Assembly: GCF_009730595.1 (NCBI RefSeq)
Contig: NZ_CP046276.1
Location: 930,001-994,000, forward strand
Reading direction: 5' to 3'
Origin: Spiroplasma tabanidicola
GTDB lineage: Bacteria > Bacillota_I > Bacilli_A > Mycoplasmatales > Mycoplasmataceae
DNA: 64,000 bases
The notes under the pieces are model-generated. The model saw only the letters and a list, made by a program, of their open reading frames with translations, was not told where the DNA came from and searched no databases. Below are positions 48,575-59,442 of this stretch, one piece after another. The translations under genes and the position numbers were made by a program. Numbering within the stretch: position 1 is the first letter of the stretch; each line of letters starts with the position of its first letter.

Positions 48575-48940
48575 TTAAATTAAAATTTTTTGAAAAATTT
48601 TAATTTTATTTTTTAAAAACTCTATTTGATCATCAATATCTTTTCGCATTTTTATTGCTAATTTTAATTGTTTATCTATTATTTTAAATCTCTCTAACAT
48701 TGTAGTATCACCTTGCTCTATAAGTTGCAAATATCTTTGAATATTTTTTAGGCTAAGTTTTGTTTTTTTAAGGCAAATTACAAGTTCTATAAATCTAAGA
48801 TCTTTTTCTTCTACATAACGATATCCATTAGCATCTCTTTTAAAACAACTTAAAATGTTTTTTTTATCATAATATCTGAGTGTATGTTCAGATATAGAAT
48901 ATCTTTTTGAAATATTATTTATATAATATTTTTTATTCAT
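48575..48940 (-). CDS. MerR-family regulator (AdhR/NmlR-like)
   Basis: 121 residues. N-terminal winged HTH: INNISKRYSISEHTLRYYDKKNIL, then YRYVEEKDLRFIELVICLKKTKLSLKNIQRYL and a coiled coil dimer helix. Cys56 in LVICLKKT stands where the AdhR/NmlR subgroup has its conserved Cys for sensing reactive electrophiles or oxidants. It is divergent from the aldo-keto reductase gene and directly upstream of flavodoxin; both have near-identical dyads in 19-bp spacers. Likely an activator of both, responding to aldehyde or thiol stress; the inducer is inferred. Confidence 0.88.
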   Translation of the reverse strand: MNKKYYINNISKRYSISEHTLRYYDKKNILSCFKRDANGYRYVEEKDLRFIELVICLKKTKLSLKNIQRYLQLIEQGDTTMLERFKIIDKQLKLAIKMRKDIDDQIEFLKNKIKIFQKILI

Positions 48941-48994
48941 AAAATCACCTATTAAAAATATAGCATATAAAATAAATTTTTTTAATAAAATGTA

Positions 48995-49025
48995 TTGACT
49001 TAGAGCAACTCTAATGATTTATTAT
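48995..49025 (+). promoter_or_regulatory. MerR-type promoter of the aldo-keto reductase gene
   Basis: -35 TTGACT (48995-49000), exact 19-bp spacer, -10 TATTAT (49020-49025). A perfect dyad TTAGAG-CAA-CTCTAA (49000-49014) lies in the spacer. It matches the operator ahead of the flavodoxin gene. Confidence 0.82.
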
Positions 49026-49062
49026 ATAAATAATTACAAATGCGTAATTAGGAGGAAAAATT

Positions 49063-49932
49063 ATGAAAAAAATCAAATTAAATGATGGTAATGAAATGCC
49101 TTTTATATCTTTTGGTACATATCAAATAACAGATTTAGAACTATGTGAAAAAGTTGTTTTAAATGCTTTGGAAGTAGGATATAGAGCAATTGACACAGCA
49201 CAAAGTTATTTCAACGAAGAGGCTATAGGTAATGCCCTAGAAAAAACAAATGTTGCAAGAAAGGACATATTTTTAACTACAAAAATATGAATTAGTAATT
49301 ATAATTACAATAAAACAATTGAGTCATTTTATAATTCTTTAAAAAAATTGAAAACAAATTATGTAGATTTAGTTTTAGTTCATCAACCTTTTGGTTATTA
49401 TAGAGAAGCGTTATCTGCACTTTTAAGTCTTAAAAAGTTAGGTTATATAAAATCAATAGGTATATCAAATTTTTACGATGATAAATTGGCTGATTTATGC
49501 TTATTTAATAATAGCGATTTTATTCCAGTTATTAATCAAATAGAAGTGAATCCATTTTTTCAAAGAGACAACACAATAGAAAATAACATAAAATATGGAG
49601 TAAAACCAATGGCATGAGCTCCATTTGCTGAGGGAAAAAATGATATATTTAATAACTCAGTATTAAAAAAAATTGCAAACAAACATAACAAATCAGTAGC
49701 ACAAGTTATTTTAAGATGATTATACGAACAAGATATCCCATTTATCACAAAAAGTATTAATATTGAAAGAATGAAAGAAAATATTTCTATATTTGATTTT
49801 AGTTTATCTAACGAAGATAAAGAACAAATCAAGTCTTTAGATAAAGGGGTTTCTCAGTTTTTTAATCATAATGATATTGATGGTGTTGAAATGATATATT
49901 CGTTAGTGAAAAAGAGAAATGAAATTAAGTAG
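49063..49932 (+). CDS. Aldo/keto reductase
   Basis: 289 residues with UGA-Trp. The catalytic tetrad of the AKR superfamily is complete: D44 and Y49 in IDTAQSYFN, K74 in LTTKIW, H107 in LVLVHQPF; IGISNFYDD and PVINQIEVNP are also typical. It reduces aldehydes or ketones with NADPH (probably detoxification of reactive aldehydes, given the MerR control). Ribosome binding site AGGAGG. Its NADPH could come from GapN. Confidence 0.93.
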
Positions 49933-50561
49933 TTAAAATTGTTTTGTAAATTAAACATAAATGAGTTAAAAAAGCAAATTGAGTAGGATTGTCTAAAATT
50001 AGTCTTTTATATTAGAAAAAAATTTAAAAATGAATTTCTTAAAAAAATGAAAATTAAAATAATGCAAGTAAAAATACTTTAAAATATTTAATATTCTTTG
50101 TAAACCTAATTTAGAGTTTAAATATCGATCTAGTTTTATAAGAAGTAAAATTGAATAGAACTTTTAGATAAATAAAAAACTATAACAAAGTTAATACAAA
50201 CAGCGGCAGGTTTTATTTTGATTAGAAAATAAATTTTGGTAAATAAAAGTATTAGGGTATCTGAAAAATAATTAGAAAAGATAGACATTTATTAAGCTAG
50301 TCATTTTAAGGAAAATTTTTATATTAGTAATGATTTGATTGAATAACTTATGAAATATCTAATCTTATTTGTTTAATTTAACTAAATCTAAGTTTTTTAT
50401 AATAAAAATATAATTAAATAGATAAAAAAAATTTTTTGCATTATATGTAGGTGAATTTTAAATTGAAAAAAAGTTTTTACAATATAAAATATATATTCCA
50501 AATATATAAAAAAATTACTTTAGTGAGGTCCTTTTATTTAATAAATTTTAATAACGATATT
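49933..50561. other. Intergenic region without recognisable genes
   Basis: About 630 nt, high AT, interrupted by stops in every frame. It looks like decayed coding DNA next to the degraded IS but no family could be named. Confidence 0.5.
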
Positions 50562-51838
50562 CTAAAGGGCAACACCGAAATAAATATATTTCAACAAAAT
50601 TACTTTAAGTTTCTATTTGGGAGTAATTTTTTTTATTATTCAAATATTTTCATATACAATCTCTTATTCAATTTATAAAAGTTTCATTTTTTTTTGCAAG
50701 CTATAACCTACATAATAATTTTGTTTTAGACTTTTAAAAGATGTTTCTCTATCAAGTTTTGTCAAAAACATATCCTTATGTAATGCTATGTATAGTATTG
50801 TAATTATTAATATTTTTTTCATAATTATGCTTCTAAATTGTTATTCTATATTTCTATTAATAATCCTATTTTTATATCATATTTATTATTTGCAATTTAA
50901 TATTACTAATAAGTTCTTCATTTGTTTTATTGTTTGCAAAACATATTATTAAAGGTAGTTTAGAATATATTAATATAAGCAAATAAGGGAGTTTTTTTAT
51001 TAATTATTTTAAACTTTGTATATATAAACAAATTTCTTCTAATGGTTTATTTGCATAAAGTACCAATTATTTGTGTTTATCGTTTGATAAACCATTAACT
51101 ATATTTATTGAAGTTATGCTTTTTTAGTATAAGCTTTTTATATTCTACTTTTTTAGCAATTTTTCAGTAAAAATAATTTTTATGCTTTCATAGAACGTAT
51201 ATTCTTTTTTCGACCTAAATGAAATTTTAGTTTTGTTTTTTTATGTACCCACTTTCGATATGTTTCATATTTTTGATCTTTAATATAAAAAACTTAGCTT
51301 ATAAATAAATCATAACTTATGTCTATTTTGAATACATACTCTTTTTAACCCTTTGCTAATCATTTTTTATAAGCTTTAGGATTAATGTTTAAAACCTCAA
51401 TTAGTCATGATAATGCTATATTTTTTACTTATAATTTTTTGCTATTTTATACAATTAAATAATTATTTTTTGTTTTTTCATTCCTTACTAAAGATGATGT
51501 ATGCTTTTCCACAATTTCTACTTTACTTGTTAGTTTTTTAACTTTTTTTATATTGCATCTCTCTTCTTAAACGTTCCAACTCTTGATTTATTTTTCACTC
51601 CTACCTGTTTGCGCATAAATTAAATTAATATTTATTTTTGTTTATAACGATTTTCAAACATAAATAGTTGATTTTTGTTTAATATTGTATTTTAATAATC
51701 AAAATCTTGGGATTATATCTGTACTTCTAAATTCATCTGTTGTTTTCTTTATTTCCTCAGCTCTAAATAACATTGTTTAGCAATAAAAAAATCACCCTTT
51801 TACAAAAATTATATGTTTGATTTTTGTAGAGACTTGAG
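50562..51838 (-). mobile_element. Decayed copy of the 46-kb IS3-family element
   Basis: It runs parallel to 46153-47491 along its whole length: left end AAAGGGCAACACCGAAAT (intact copy AAAGGGTCACACCAAACT), then orfB blocks (the GTTTCTCTATCAAGTTTTGTC and CCTACATAATAATTTTG segments) and orfA blocks, ending near 51838 at ATCACCCTTTTACAAAAATT. Every frame is broken by stops and indels. A clear fossil, older than the 46-kb copy. Confidence 0.85.
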
Positions 51839-51948
51839 CAATTATTCTAATAAAATATTTTATAAACTTAAGTTCATAAAATATTTTTTATTTTACATAA
51901 AAGCTAATTTTTTTTATAAAATATATGTGAAAGATAAGAGACAACTAT

Positions 51949-52362
51949 ATGAATAATTGTATATTTTGCAAAATAATTAAAAAAGAGATACCGTCAAAAA
52001 TAATATATGAGAATGATTTTGTATATTCATTTTTAGATATTACACCAAATTCTGACGGACACTGCCTGATAGTCCCTAAAAAACATTATGAAAATTTTGA
52101 GCAAACAGATAAAGATTATTTACATCATGTACTAGACGGAAAAATTGAAGTTTTAAAAATATTAAATACAAAATTACCTAAGAAACCATTAGGCTATAAT
52201 TTCGTTACAAATCAAGGGGAAGAGGCTTTCCAAACAGTTTTTCATTACCATGAACATATAATTCCTAAATACAAAAAAAATAAAGGTTACACTTTTTTGA
52301 TCAAGAATAATCCTGATGATTTAAGCGATTTAGATGTTTTATACTCATATTTTAAAAAATAA
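51949..52362 (+). CDS. HIT-family nucleotide hydrolase
   Basis: 137 residues. HIT signature FHYHEHIIPKY with H99, H101 and H103; an N-terminal CIFC (Cys4, Cys7), with FVYSFLDITPNSDGHCLIVPKKH, fits the zinc-binding HinT branch. It hydrolyses nucleoside phosphoramidates or related nucleotides. It has its own ATG at 51949 and lies between two IS remnants. UGA is not used within it. Confidence 0.93.
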   Translation: MNNCIFCKIIKKEIPSKIIYENDFVYSFLDITPNSDGHCLIVPKKHYENFEQTDKDYLHHVLDGKIEVLKILNTKLPKKPLGYNFVTNQGEEAFQTVFHYHEHIIPKYKKNKGYTFLIKNNPDDLSDLDVLYSYFKK

Positions 52363-52400
52363 AAAGAGAAATAAATTGAACTTGTCAATTAAAATTGACA

Positions 52401-53287
52401 TTAAAAAGGTACTTTCTCCATACGAATTTCGTATGGAGTTTTTTTATGTTTCAACATAGGTCTAACATAATTATAAAAATCAATATAATCTGAAATTATT
52501 GTATAGATATTTGAATAATTTAACTCTTTTATTTTATAAGTATAAATACATTCATTTTTTATTGTTCCAAAAAAAGATTCGCACGCTCCGTTATCAGGAG
52601 AGTTACCTCTTTTTGACATGAATATACTTATCTTGTTTTCATCTCATAAACTTTTTCAAGTTTCATTTGTATAAGGACTACCTTGATCAGAATGAATAAT
52701 ATCAGGAGCGCCTCTCTTTTTGATTGCAAAAAATAAGGTTTGTATAACATAATTTGCCATTAGGACTGTTAGATAATTTTCAAACAACAATTTCTGAATT
52801 ATATAAATCTTTTATAACAGATAAATATGCATTTCCTGAGGCTGTCTTTATGCAATTTACATCTGTAACTCATTTTTGATTTAAACAATCTGCATTGAAA
52901 TTCCTATTCAATAAGTTTTCATATCTCAAAGGACAAGTTTTGTCATATTTTGGCACTCTTTTTTTTCGAAATGCTTTTAAATTATTAATTTTCATATATC
53001 TATAAACTACTCATGGTTTTAAGTTTTGATTAAAATATTTGTTTAAAAGTAAAGTTATCACGTTGTAACCTAAACGTTTTTTAAACAAATAAAAAATAAA
53101 TTTGATTTTTATAGCAAGAACTCGATTGTAGTTTTTATTTATAGGTTTTCCACTTTTTAGTCATTTTAAATAACCAAATCTTGAATCGCCTAAATATTTA
53201 CAAATTAATGTTAAAGTAAACTTTTTAGAACAATTAAAAATAGCGAAGTACTTTTCCTTAGTTGTCTTCGCCAAATGCTTTTTTTAG
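52401..53287 (-). pseudogene. Transposase OrfB of the second IS3-family element, frameshifted
   Basis: 5' part encodes EKYFAIFNCSKKFTLTLICK, YVITLLLN-like and VVYRYMKINNLKAF, and KWVTDVNCIKTASGNAYLS with the first catalytic Asp. An extra base near 52750 shifts the frame; the second part reads GAPDIIHSDQGSPYTNETW (second Asp) and FMSKRGNSPDNGACESFFGT (Glu). The frame ends with the stop at 52401. All catalytic residues survive but no single frame carries them. Confidence 0.8.
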
Positions 53288-53566
53288 AGCTCGTTCCAAT
53301 TTTAAAGCTTCTCTTAATTCTTCTGTTGTCATATCGTCAGGGTCTTTAAAAATTCATTCAAAAGATTTAAATTTCTTAATATTTCCTTTTGTTTGAATTC
53401 CGTTCCTTCATTCAAGAGCGCCTTTACCTTTAGTTTTGATTTCTGATTTGCATCTTTTGACTGTACTTGTGCTAACATCATATTTTAATGCAGCATCTGT
53501 TATTCCAAATTTTTTAGATTCTTCAATAATATTAATTTTTTTATTTTTTGATTTTTAATTTACCAT
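53258..53566 (-). pseudogene. Transposase OrfA of the second IS3-family element, nonsense at codon 4
   Basis: The frame starts ATG GTA AAT TAA: an in-frame TAA is at codon 4, then it runs on to the stop at 53258 (KKINIIEESKKFGITDAALK, YDVSTSTVKRCKSEI, TTEELREALKLERALK). HTH and leucine-zipper regions are recognisable. An internal start after the TAA cannot be excluded. Confidence 0.65.
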
Positions 53567-53654
53567 ATAAAAAGAACACCTTTCAATAAAATTTTAACTA
53601 TAAAAGTACTTTTTTACTGTCAATTTTATTTTAGATGTTCAATAAATCCTCTTT

Positions 53655-54623
53655 TTATTTTTTTTTATGATGTTTTAAAAATGCTCTTCCGCCTTCTGTT
53701 AAAATTCTTCCGGTTCAACCTTCGCCATCAACTTTAGAAAGTTCTTCATTTACTTTATATATCCTTGCGTCTAGAGCATCTAGGGATGAAACTATAATTG
53801 CCTCTAACATGCTTGGTTCTACTGGAGATCCAAATTCATGCTTACCGTGACTCGAGAGTACTATATGTTGCAATTTAACACTTTCTTCATATTCTTTTTC
53901 CGAAAGTTTTAAACTATTTGATGCATGACTTATGAAAGCGCTTCCAATTGTTATATGGCCTAATAGTTTTCCTTCATCCGTATAATCTGATGCATTTTTG
54001 CCTTTCATCTCAACAATTTTTCCTATATCATGTAAAACAGCTCCACAATAAACTAATTCTCAATCAACATTGGCATACTTATAAATATCTTTCAAAGAAA
54101 TAGCTCCTTTTAATAATGAAAAACTATGTCAAAATAATCCACCTAATACATTATGGTGAATTGATGTTGCTGCTGGATAAGTTTTAAATTTTTTTTCATT
54201 ATCTTTTATAATTTTTAAAGTAATTTTTTTATATATCGGATTTTTCAACTCTTCAATAGTTTTTATAAGCCAATTATAATGTTTATCTATATTTAAAGGG
54301 GCTGATATGAAAAAATCGCTCTGATCAATACCGTATTTGTTAAATTCTTCTTCAACTATTATATGGTATTTACTAATTTTAAGTTGTAATTGTTTACGAT
54401 ATAAACTGATTAATCCTTCTACTTTTATAATAGATCCTTCTTTAATTATTTCTTCATCTTCCGGATCACAATTTCATAATCTAGCTTCAATTCTACCCGT
54501 TTTATCAACTAAATAAATTATTAAATAATTTGCACCATTGTTACCAGTGGAAACTGACACTTTTTCAACTCTAGCTATAAAATCAATACTTTTGGAATCA
54601 CTCTTAATTTCGTTAATTCACAT
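53655..54623 (-). CDS. yhaM: 3'-5' exoribonuclease YhaM-like, OB plus HD domain
   Basis: 322 residues with UGA-Trp. N-terminal OB fold (IDFIARVEKVSVSTGNNGANYLIIYLVDKTG) and a C-terminal HD domain: AATSIHHNVLGGLFWHS, AVLHDIGKIVEM with the HD pair, and HIVLSSHGKHEFGSPVEP. YhaM trims RNA 3' ends and is conserved in Gram-positives. Start ATG TGA ATT (MWI) at 54623 after GGTAAAT. Single gene between the IS and the terminator of the 54.7-kb gene. Confidence 0.92.
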
Positions 54624-54653
54624 ATTTACCTCGCTTATACTTAATATAATATC

Positions 54654-54678
54654 AAAAAAAAATAACCCTTAATAGGTT
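54654..54678 (-). terminator. Terminator after the E2-like gene
   Basis: AACC and GGGTT arms around TATTAA, followed by ATTTTTTTT on the minus strand. Short stem, moderate support. Confidence 0.6.
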
Positions 54679-54687
54679 AGTTTGTTT

Positions 54688-56856
54688 TTAAATTAATAAT
54701 CCTGGGTTTGAAATTAAACTTGTAAACTCTTTACCAAAATTTATTGCATCATTTAGATTTATTACATTTGAGTCATAAATAATTGTCACCATAACGTAAT
54801 TTGACAATATCATATCCCCTTTTAAACGAGATTGATTATCCCCAATTGAAATTGACAATAAAACATCTTCATTAAGTTGTATATTTGAAGAAATGATATT
54901 AAAGTGTGATAAATCAAATAATACTACTTTACTTAATTTTTCACTTATTTTATTTTTTTCAACTTCCATAGCTATTTCCAATATTGAGTTTTTTTCATTT
55001 ATTTTTACATCAACAAAATTAAAATTATCTTTAATATTTTTGTAAACTGATACTACTTGCTTTTTAAATAAACCTATATTTTTAAAATTTGTTAAAATTA
55101 AAGCTAGTGCTTTTAAATAAAAACTATTTAAATTTAAAATTATGCCTTTATCCAAAATAGAATCATACATAATAGTATGTAAATTCAATAATGCAGTAAT
55201 ATCAGCTTCAAAACTAATAGTATTTGCTTTTCTTAATTCCTTAGAATTGTCTATTTTTTTAGAATTAACTTCTTTTTTTTCTAAATTAACTAATTGATTT
55301 TTTGCTTTTAAAAAGTCTTCTCTCAATAATTCAAGTTCTTTTTCGATGCCACTAATTATTACATCTTTATTTTCAACGCTACTATCTTGATCTTCTATTT
55401 CTTCATTAATTACTACAGTTTCTTCTAAAACTGCAAAAGCAGATAGTTCTTCAATAGAGTCATCATTTTGTTTTAGCAACTCATCTGTTTCAAAATCTTT
55501 AGTAATTGCGTTGTTTATTTCTTTATTTATTTGACTATAATCTTCGTTAATTTTAGAAAAATCTTGTTTTATTTCACTAACTTCTTCAATCGAATAACTA
55601 CTTTTTACAATATTTAACTTTTGATTTACTTCTTCTTGTTGTTGAAATTGAGATAAAAACTGAGAACTTTCAACTTTTCTTTGCAACTCTGTTTCACTAA
55701 ATTCTGTTTTATTTTTTTCTGCTTGATCATTAGAATTTTCTTGAACTAATTCATTTAAATTAATTTCTACTTTTTCTTGATTTGAGAGCTTATTTTCATA
55801 CTTAGATGTTTTTTCATTTTTCTCATTACTATCTTTATTAAAAAAGTCATTATTAATTTCTTCTATAACTTTTGAGCTTGATTCTTCTTTTTCAATTTCA
55901 GGTTTAAATAAATTTAAATTTTTTAATTCTTCTGTAACCCCATCTGTCTCAATGGGTTTATTATTAATATATTCATTTGCACTTTTTTTTGTATCACCAA
56001 TACTTCTCGGCATATTATTTGTATAATCTACTTCTTTTTGTTTTTCTTTTTTATCATCTAAGTTGTTGCTAAACAAAAAGTCATTATTAATTTGATCTAG
56101 TGATTGAGTTTTTGAAATCTCAGTTAAACTTTCTTTGCTTTTTAAAGCAAAATTATTTAATTCTTGAGTTAAACTATTTGTTTCGATTGGTTTTACAACA
56201 ATATCTATTTTTTCATTAATTATTACTTTTTTATTTTCTTCGATAATCAAATCCTTATTATTGTGCTCATTTTGAATATTAGTTTTGTTTAAAAAATCTT
56301 CATTTAATTGCTCTATTGCATGAGTTTTTGAAACCTCAATATCTGTTTCTTTTTTTAAAAACTCAAGACTTTCAAGTTCTTTAGTGATGTTACTAGTTTC
56401 GACTGGTTGATTTAAATTAGTATTATTTTCGTGTTTAATTTCTTTACCAATACTTTCTGGCAATTTATCAGAATAATCAATTGTATGAGTCAATACTTCA
56501 GTATTATTTAAGTTTATATCCATTTGAACTTCATCTAATGTTTCATCTAAAAAACCAAAATCAGTTAAAGCATCTTTTAAAGTATCACTCATTTCAGAAG
56601 GTCTTCTTAAAATAGTTTCTAATTCTTTATTAGAAATAATATCAAAAATGGTATCTCCATGAGACACTATCAAAGAATCAATAACATATACATTTCTTAC
56701 AACACCATCAATTGGTGATTCTAAACTAATTCTTTCAAGTTGAGTTGATATTTGAGCTAAAATGTCACCTTTGTTTACAGGTTGGCCATCTTTTACAAAT
56801 ATTTTTTCAATAATTCCTTTGTATTTTTTTGCATTCTTAAATTTTATTTTTTCCAT
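54688..56856 (-). CDS. Long E2-like pseudo-acyltransferase without lipoyl lysine
   Basis: 722 residues. Residues ~10-75 form a lipoyl/biotinyl-like hammerhead (IFVKDGQPVNKGDILAQI, SLESPIDGVVRNVYV), but the lysine of the DK turn is replaced by Leu40 (ISTQLERIS). Residues ~125-340 hold three imperfect repeats of ~60 residues with PxET-xxx-T-x-EL and NxDF cores. A long acidic, disordered stretch and a coiled coil follow. The C-terminal ~160 residues look like an E2 acyltransferase domain (FGKEFTSLISNPGLLI) lacking the DHR catalytic motif. So it is probably a structural, non-catalytic relative of PDH E2. Start MEKIKF at 56856 after AGAAGG. Confidence 0.7.
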   Translation of the reverse strand: MEKIKFKNAKKYKGIIEKIFVKDGQPVNKGDILAQISTQLERISLESPIDGVVRNVYVIDSLIVSHGDTIFDIISNKELETILRRPSEMSDTLKDALTDFGFLDETLDEVQMDINLNNTEVLTHTIDYSDKLPESIGKEIKHENNTNLNQPVETSNITKELESLEFLKKETDIEVSKTHAIEQLNEDFLNKTNIQNEHNNKDLIIEENKKVIINEKIDIVVKPIETNSLTQELNNFALKSKESLTEISKTQSLDQINNDFLFSNNLDDKKEKQKEVDYTNNMPRSIGDTKKSANEYINNKPIETDGVTEELKNLNLFKPEIEKEESSSKVIEEINNDFFNKDSNEKNEKTSKYENKLSNQEKVEINLNELVQENSNDQAEKNKTEFSETELQRKVESSQFLSQFQQQEEVNQKLNIVKSSYSIEEVSEIKQDFSKINEDYSQINKEINNAITKDFETDELLKQNDDSIEELSAFAVLEETVVINEEIEDQDSSVENKDVIISGIEKELELLREDFLKAKNQLVNLEKKEVNSKKIDNSKELRKANTISFEADITALLNLHTIMYDSILDKGIILNLNSFYLKALALILTNFKNIGLFKKQVVSVYKNIKDNFNFVDVKINEKNSILEIAMEVEKNKISEKLSKVVLFDLSHFNIISSNIQLNEDVLLSISIGDNQSRLKGDMILSNYVMVTIIYDSNVINLNDAINFGKEFTSLISNPGLLI

Positions 56857-56945
56857 AAACACTTAGCCCTTCTCAATATAAAAATGTGTTTCGCCCAAAA
56901 CACTACTTTATTATTTTATATCAATTTAATAATCTTTAAAGAATT

Positions 56946-58238
56946 TTAAAAAATTTTTTCAAGATAATTTTTTATTATTAACATGCTGTTTTCATATATA
57001 TAGTCATACTTTTCAGTTTTTGTGTCAAATTCTTTATCTACTTTGACAATACCCATATTTGCTTTCATTGGTTTTAATTTTTTTAGCTTTTTATTTGTTA
57101 TATAGTTTGTTAATGCACCTAAAATAGTTTGATCAGGAAAAGGAATAAACTTTTTATTTTTAAACTCAGAATATAAAGCAAAGAAAACAATAAATGCAGA
57201 AGCAAATGATTCTATATATCCTTCTACACCCGTTACTTGACCTGCAAAATAAACTTTTTTATTTCTCATTACTTGTAATTTTTTATTCAAGATTTTTGGT
57301 GAGTTTATATAAGAATTTTTATGCATAACACCATATCTTGCAAACTCAGCATTTTCAAGACCAGGTATTAACTGAAATACTCTTTTTTGTTCAGGTCAAG
57401 TTAAGTTAGTTTGAAATCCTACAATATTATATAAACTATCAATAGCATTATCTTTTCTAAGTTGAATAACTGCATATGGTTTATTATTTTCGTGTTCTAA
57501 TCCATTTGGAGACATAGGTCCATTTATAAGATTTTTTTTAGATTGAATAGCTATTTGTTCAATAGGCTGACATCCTTTAAAAAAAATTTCTTTTTCAAAA
57601 TCTTTTAATTTAACTTTCTGAGCATTTATCAAATTAATATAAAAATTTTCAAACTCATGTTTATTTAGAGGTGCACAAATATAACTATTATCATTTGAAT
57701 GTCTTGAACTATAATAAACTTTTTTAAAATCAATAGAATCTTTTTTGATTATTGGAGAAGATGCATCTAAATAAAATAGTTTTTGATTACCAACAACTCT
57801 ATCTATTTCTTTTTTAAATTCATCACTAATCAAAGGTCCACAACATATTACATAAATTTTATCTGCATCCAATATTTTTAATTCTTCATTAAAAACTGTT
57901 ATATTTTTTTGTTCTCTTATTTTTTTATCCACTAGTTTTGAAAAACTAATTCGATCAACCGCTAAAGCGTCATCGCTAGGTATTTCAGTTAGATATGCAC
58001 ATTTCAAGATAAATGAGTCTAATTGCTCTAATTCTTTTTTTAAAATTCCAACTGCATTTTGTGTAGACTTACTTCTAAAAGTATTTGAACAAACCAATTC
58101 TGCAAATGTATCTAATTTTTGAATCTCATTTTTTTCAATATTCTTTTTTTCATATAAATTAACTTTAATTCCCTTTTGTGCTAATTGATAAGCTAATTCA
58201 CAACCAGCTAATCCAGCACCTATAATATTTACTTCCAT
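56946..58238 (-). CDS. trmFO: Methylenetetrahydrofolate-tRNA-(uracil-5-)-methyltransferase TrmFO
   Basis: 430 residues with UGA-Trp. Rossmann start VNIIGAGLAGCELAYQLAQKG, ELVCSNTFRSKS with its Cys near the active site, YVICCGPLIS, and near the C terminus VYFAGQVTGVEGYIESFASA. TrmFO uses FAD and methylene-THF to make ribothymidine at tRNA position 54. This folate-dependent route is typical of Gram-positives and Mollicutes. It follows metK by 40 nt and precedes the E2-like gene. Confidence 0.95.
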
Positions 58239-58278
58239 ATGTTCTCCTAGTATAAAAAAATAAAAATATTAGATACTT

Positions 58279-59418
58279 TTATTTTAAATATTTTTTTAAC
58301 TCTCTTAGTTTATCAAGTTTTTCTCAAGTAAATTCTTTTTTACCAAAATGACCGTATTTTGCGGTTCTAAAATAAATTGGTTTTGTTAGATCTAAGATGT
58401 CAATTATATTTTTTACTTTAAATGAGAAATTTTCATTTAAGGCTTTATAAATTATATCCATAGGAACTTTATTTGTTCCAAAGCATTCAATAAAGATTGA
58501 TAATGGGTCTGGTTTACCAATTGCATAACTGATTTGAACTTCAATTTTAGATGCCAATCCAGCTGCTACCATATTCTTAGCTGCATATCTTGCCATATAC
58601 GCAGCACTTCTATCAACTTTTGAAGGATCTTTTCCTGAAAAAGCTCCTCCACCGTGTCTTGCATGACCACCATATGAATCTACAATAATTTTTCTTCCTG
58701 TTAATCCAACGTCACCTAAAGGACCTCCAATTACAAACTTACCAGTTGGGTTGATCAAAACTTTAAAATCAGTATTTAAACCATGATTTTTTGCAACTGG
58801 AATCATAATGTTCTCTTTAATAAAAGTTTCAAATTCTTCTTGATTGTAATCTTCGTCGTGTTGCACTGACATTAAAATTGTTGAAATATGTGGATTTTTT
58901 GGATTTGTATAATTCATAGTAACTTGTGATTTCATATCAGGTTGAGCATATTTAAATGCCCCTGTTTTTCTTAATCTACTAGCCATATGAACTAAATCAT
59001 GAGCTAATTGAATTGAATAAGGCATATAAGTATCTGTTTCATCAACTGCATAACCGAACATCATTCCTTGGTCTCCTGCGCCCATTTCTAAGTCATTATC
59101 AACACCTCTAGCAATATCAATAGACTGCTTGCTTAGTTTTATGATAATTTCGCAATTATTTGGGTCAATTCCAGTATTAGCATCTTTATAACCAACTTTA
59201 TTTAATATTCTTCTAACTTGTTTTTCGCAATCTACTTTAGCAGAAGAAGATATTTCTCCTGTTACTAAAACGAAATTTTTGCTTGCTACAGTTTCACAAG
59301 CTACCCTTGCATTAGGATCTTGTTCCAAATATGCATCTAAAATTGCATCAGAAATTTGATCACAAAGCTTATCTGGATGTCCCTCTGACACAGATTCACT
59401 AGTAAAATAATTTTTCAT
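58279..59418 (-). CDS. metK: S-adenosylmethionine synthetase
   Basis: 379 residues with one UGA-Trp near the C terminus. Motifs: FTSESVSEGHPDKLCDQISD, GAGDQGMMFGYA (the signature), and GGGAFSGKDPSKVDRSAAY. MetK makes SAM from methionine and ATP; this SAM feeds the methyltransferases in the window (rsmH, the SpoU enzyme). Start at 59418 after AAGGAGAA; the longer frame begins inside the riboswitch terminator. Controlled by the upstream SAM-I-like riboswitch. Confidence 0.97.
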
Positions 59419-59442
59419 AAATTTTTTCTCCTTATTTGTTAT

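Larger units (their letters stand above)
52377..53641 (-). mobile_element. Second IS3-family insertion sequence, damaged
   Basis: 1265 bp. Left end TGAAC and right end GTTCA; the inverted repeats share AAAATTGACA and AAAAA-GTACTT blocks. Flanked by a 6-bp direct repeat ATAAAT (52371-52376 and 53642-53647), possibly shortened by one base each side. Transposase genes on the minus strand are both disrupted. It differs in sequence from the 46-kb element. Confidence 0.82.
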
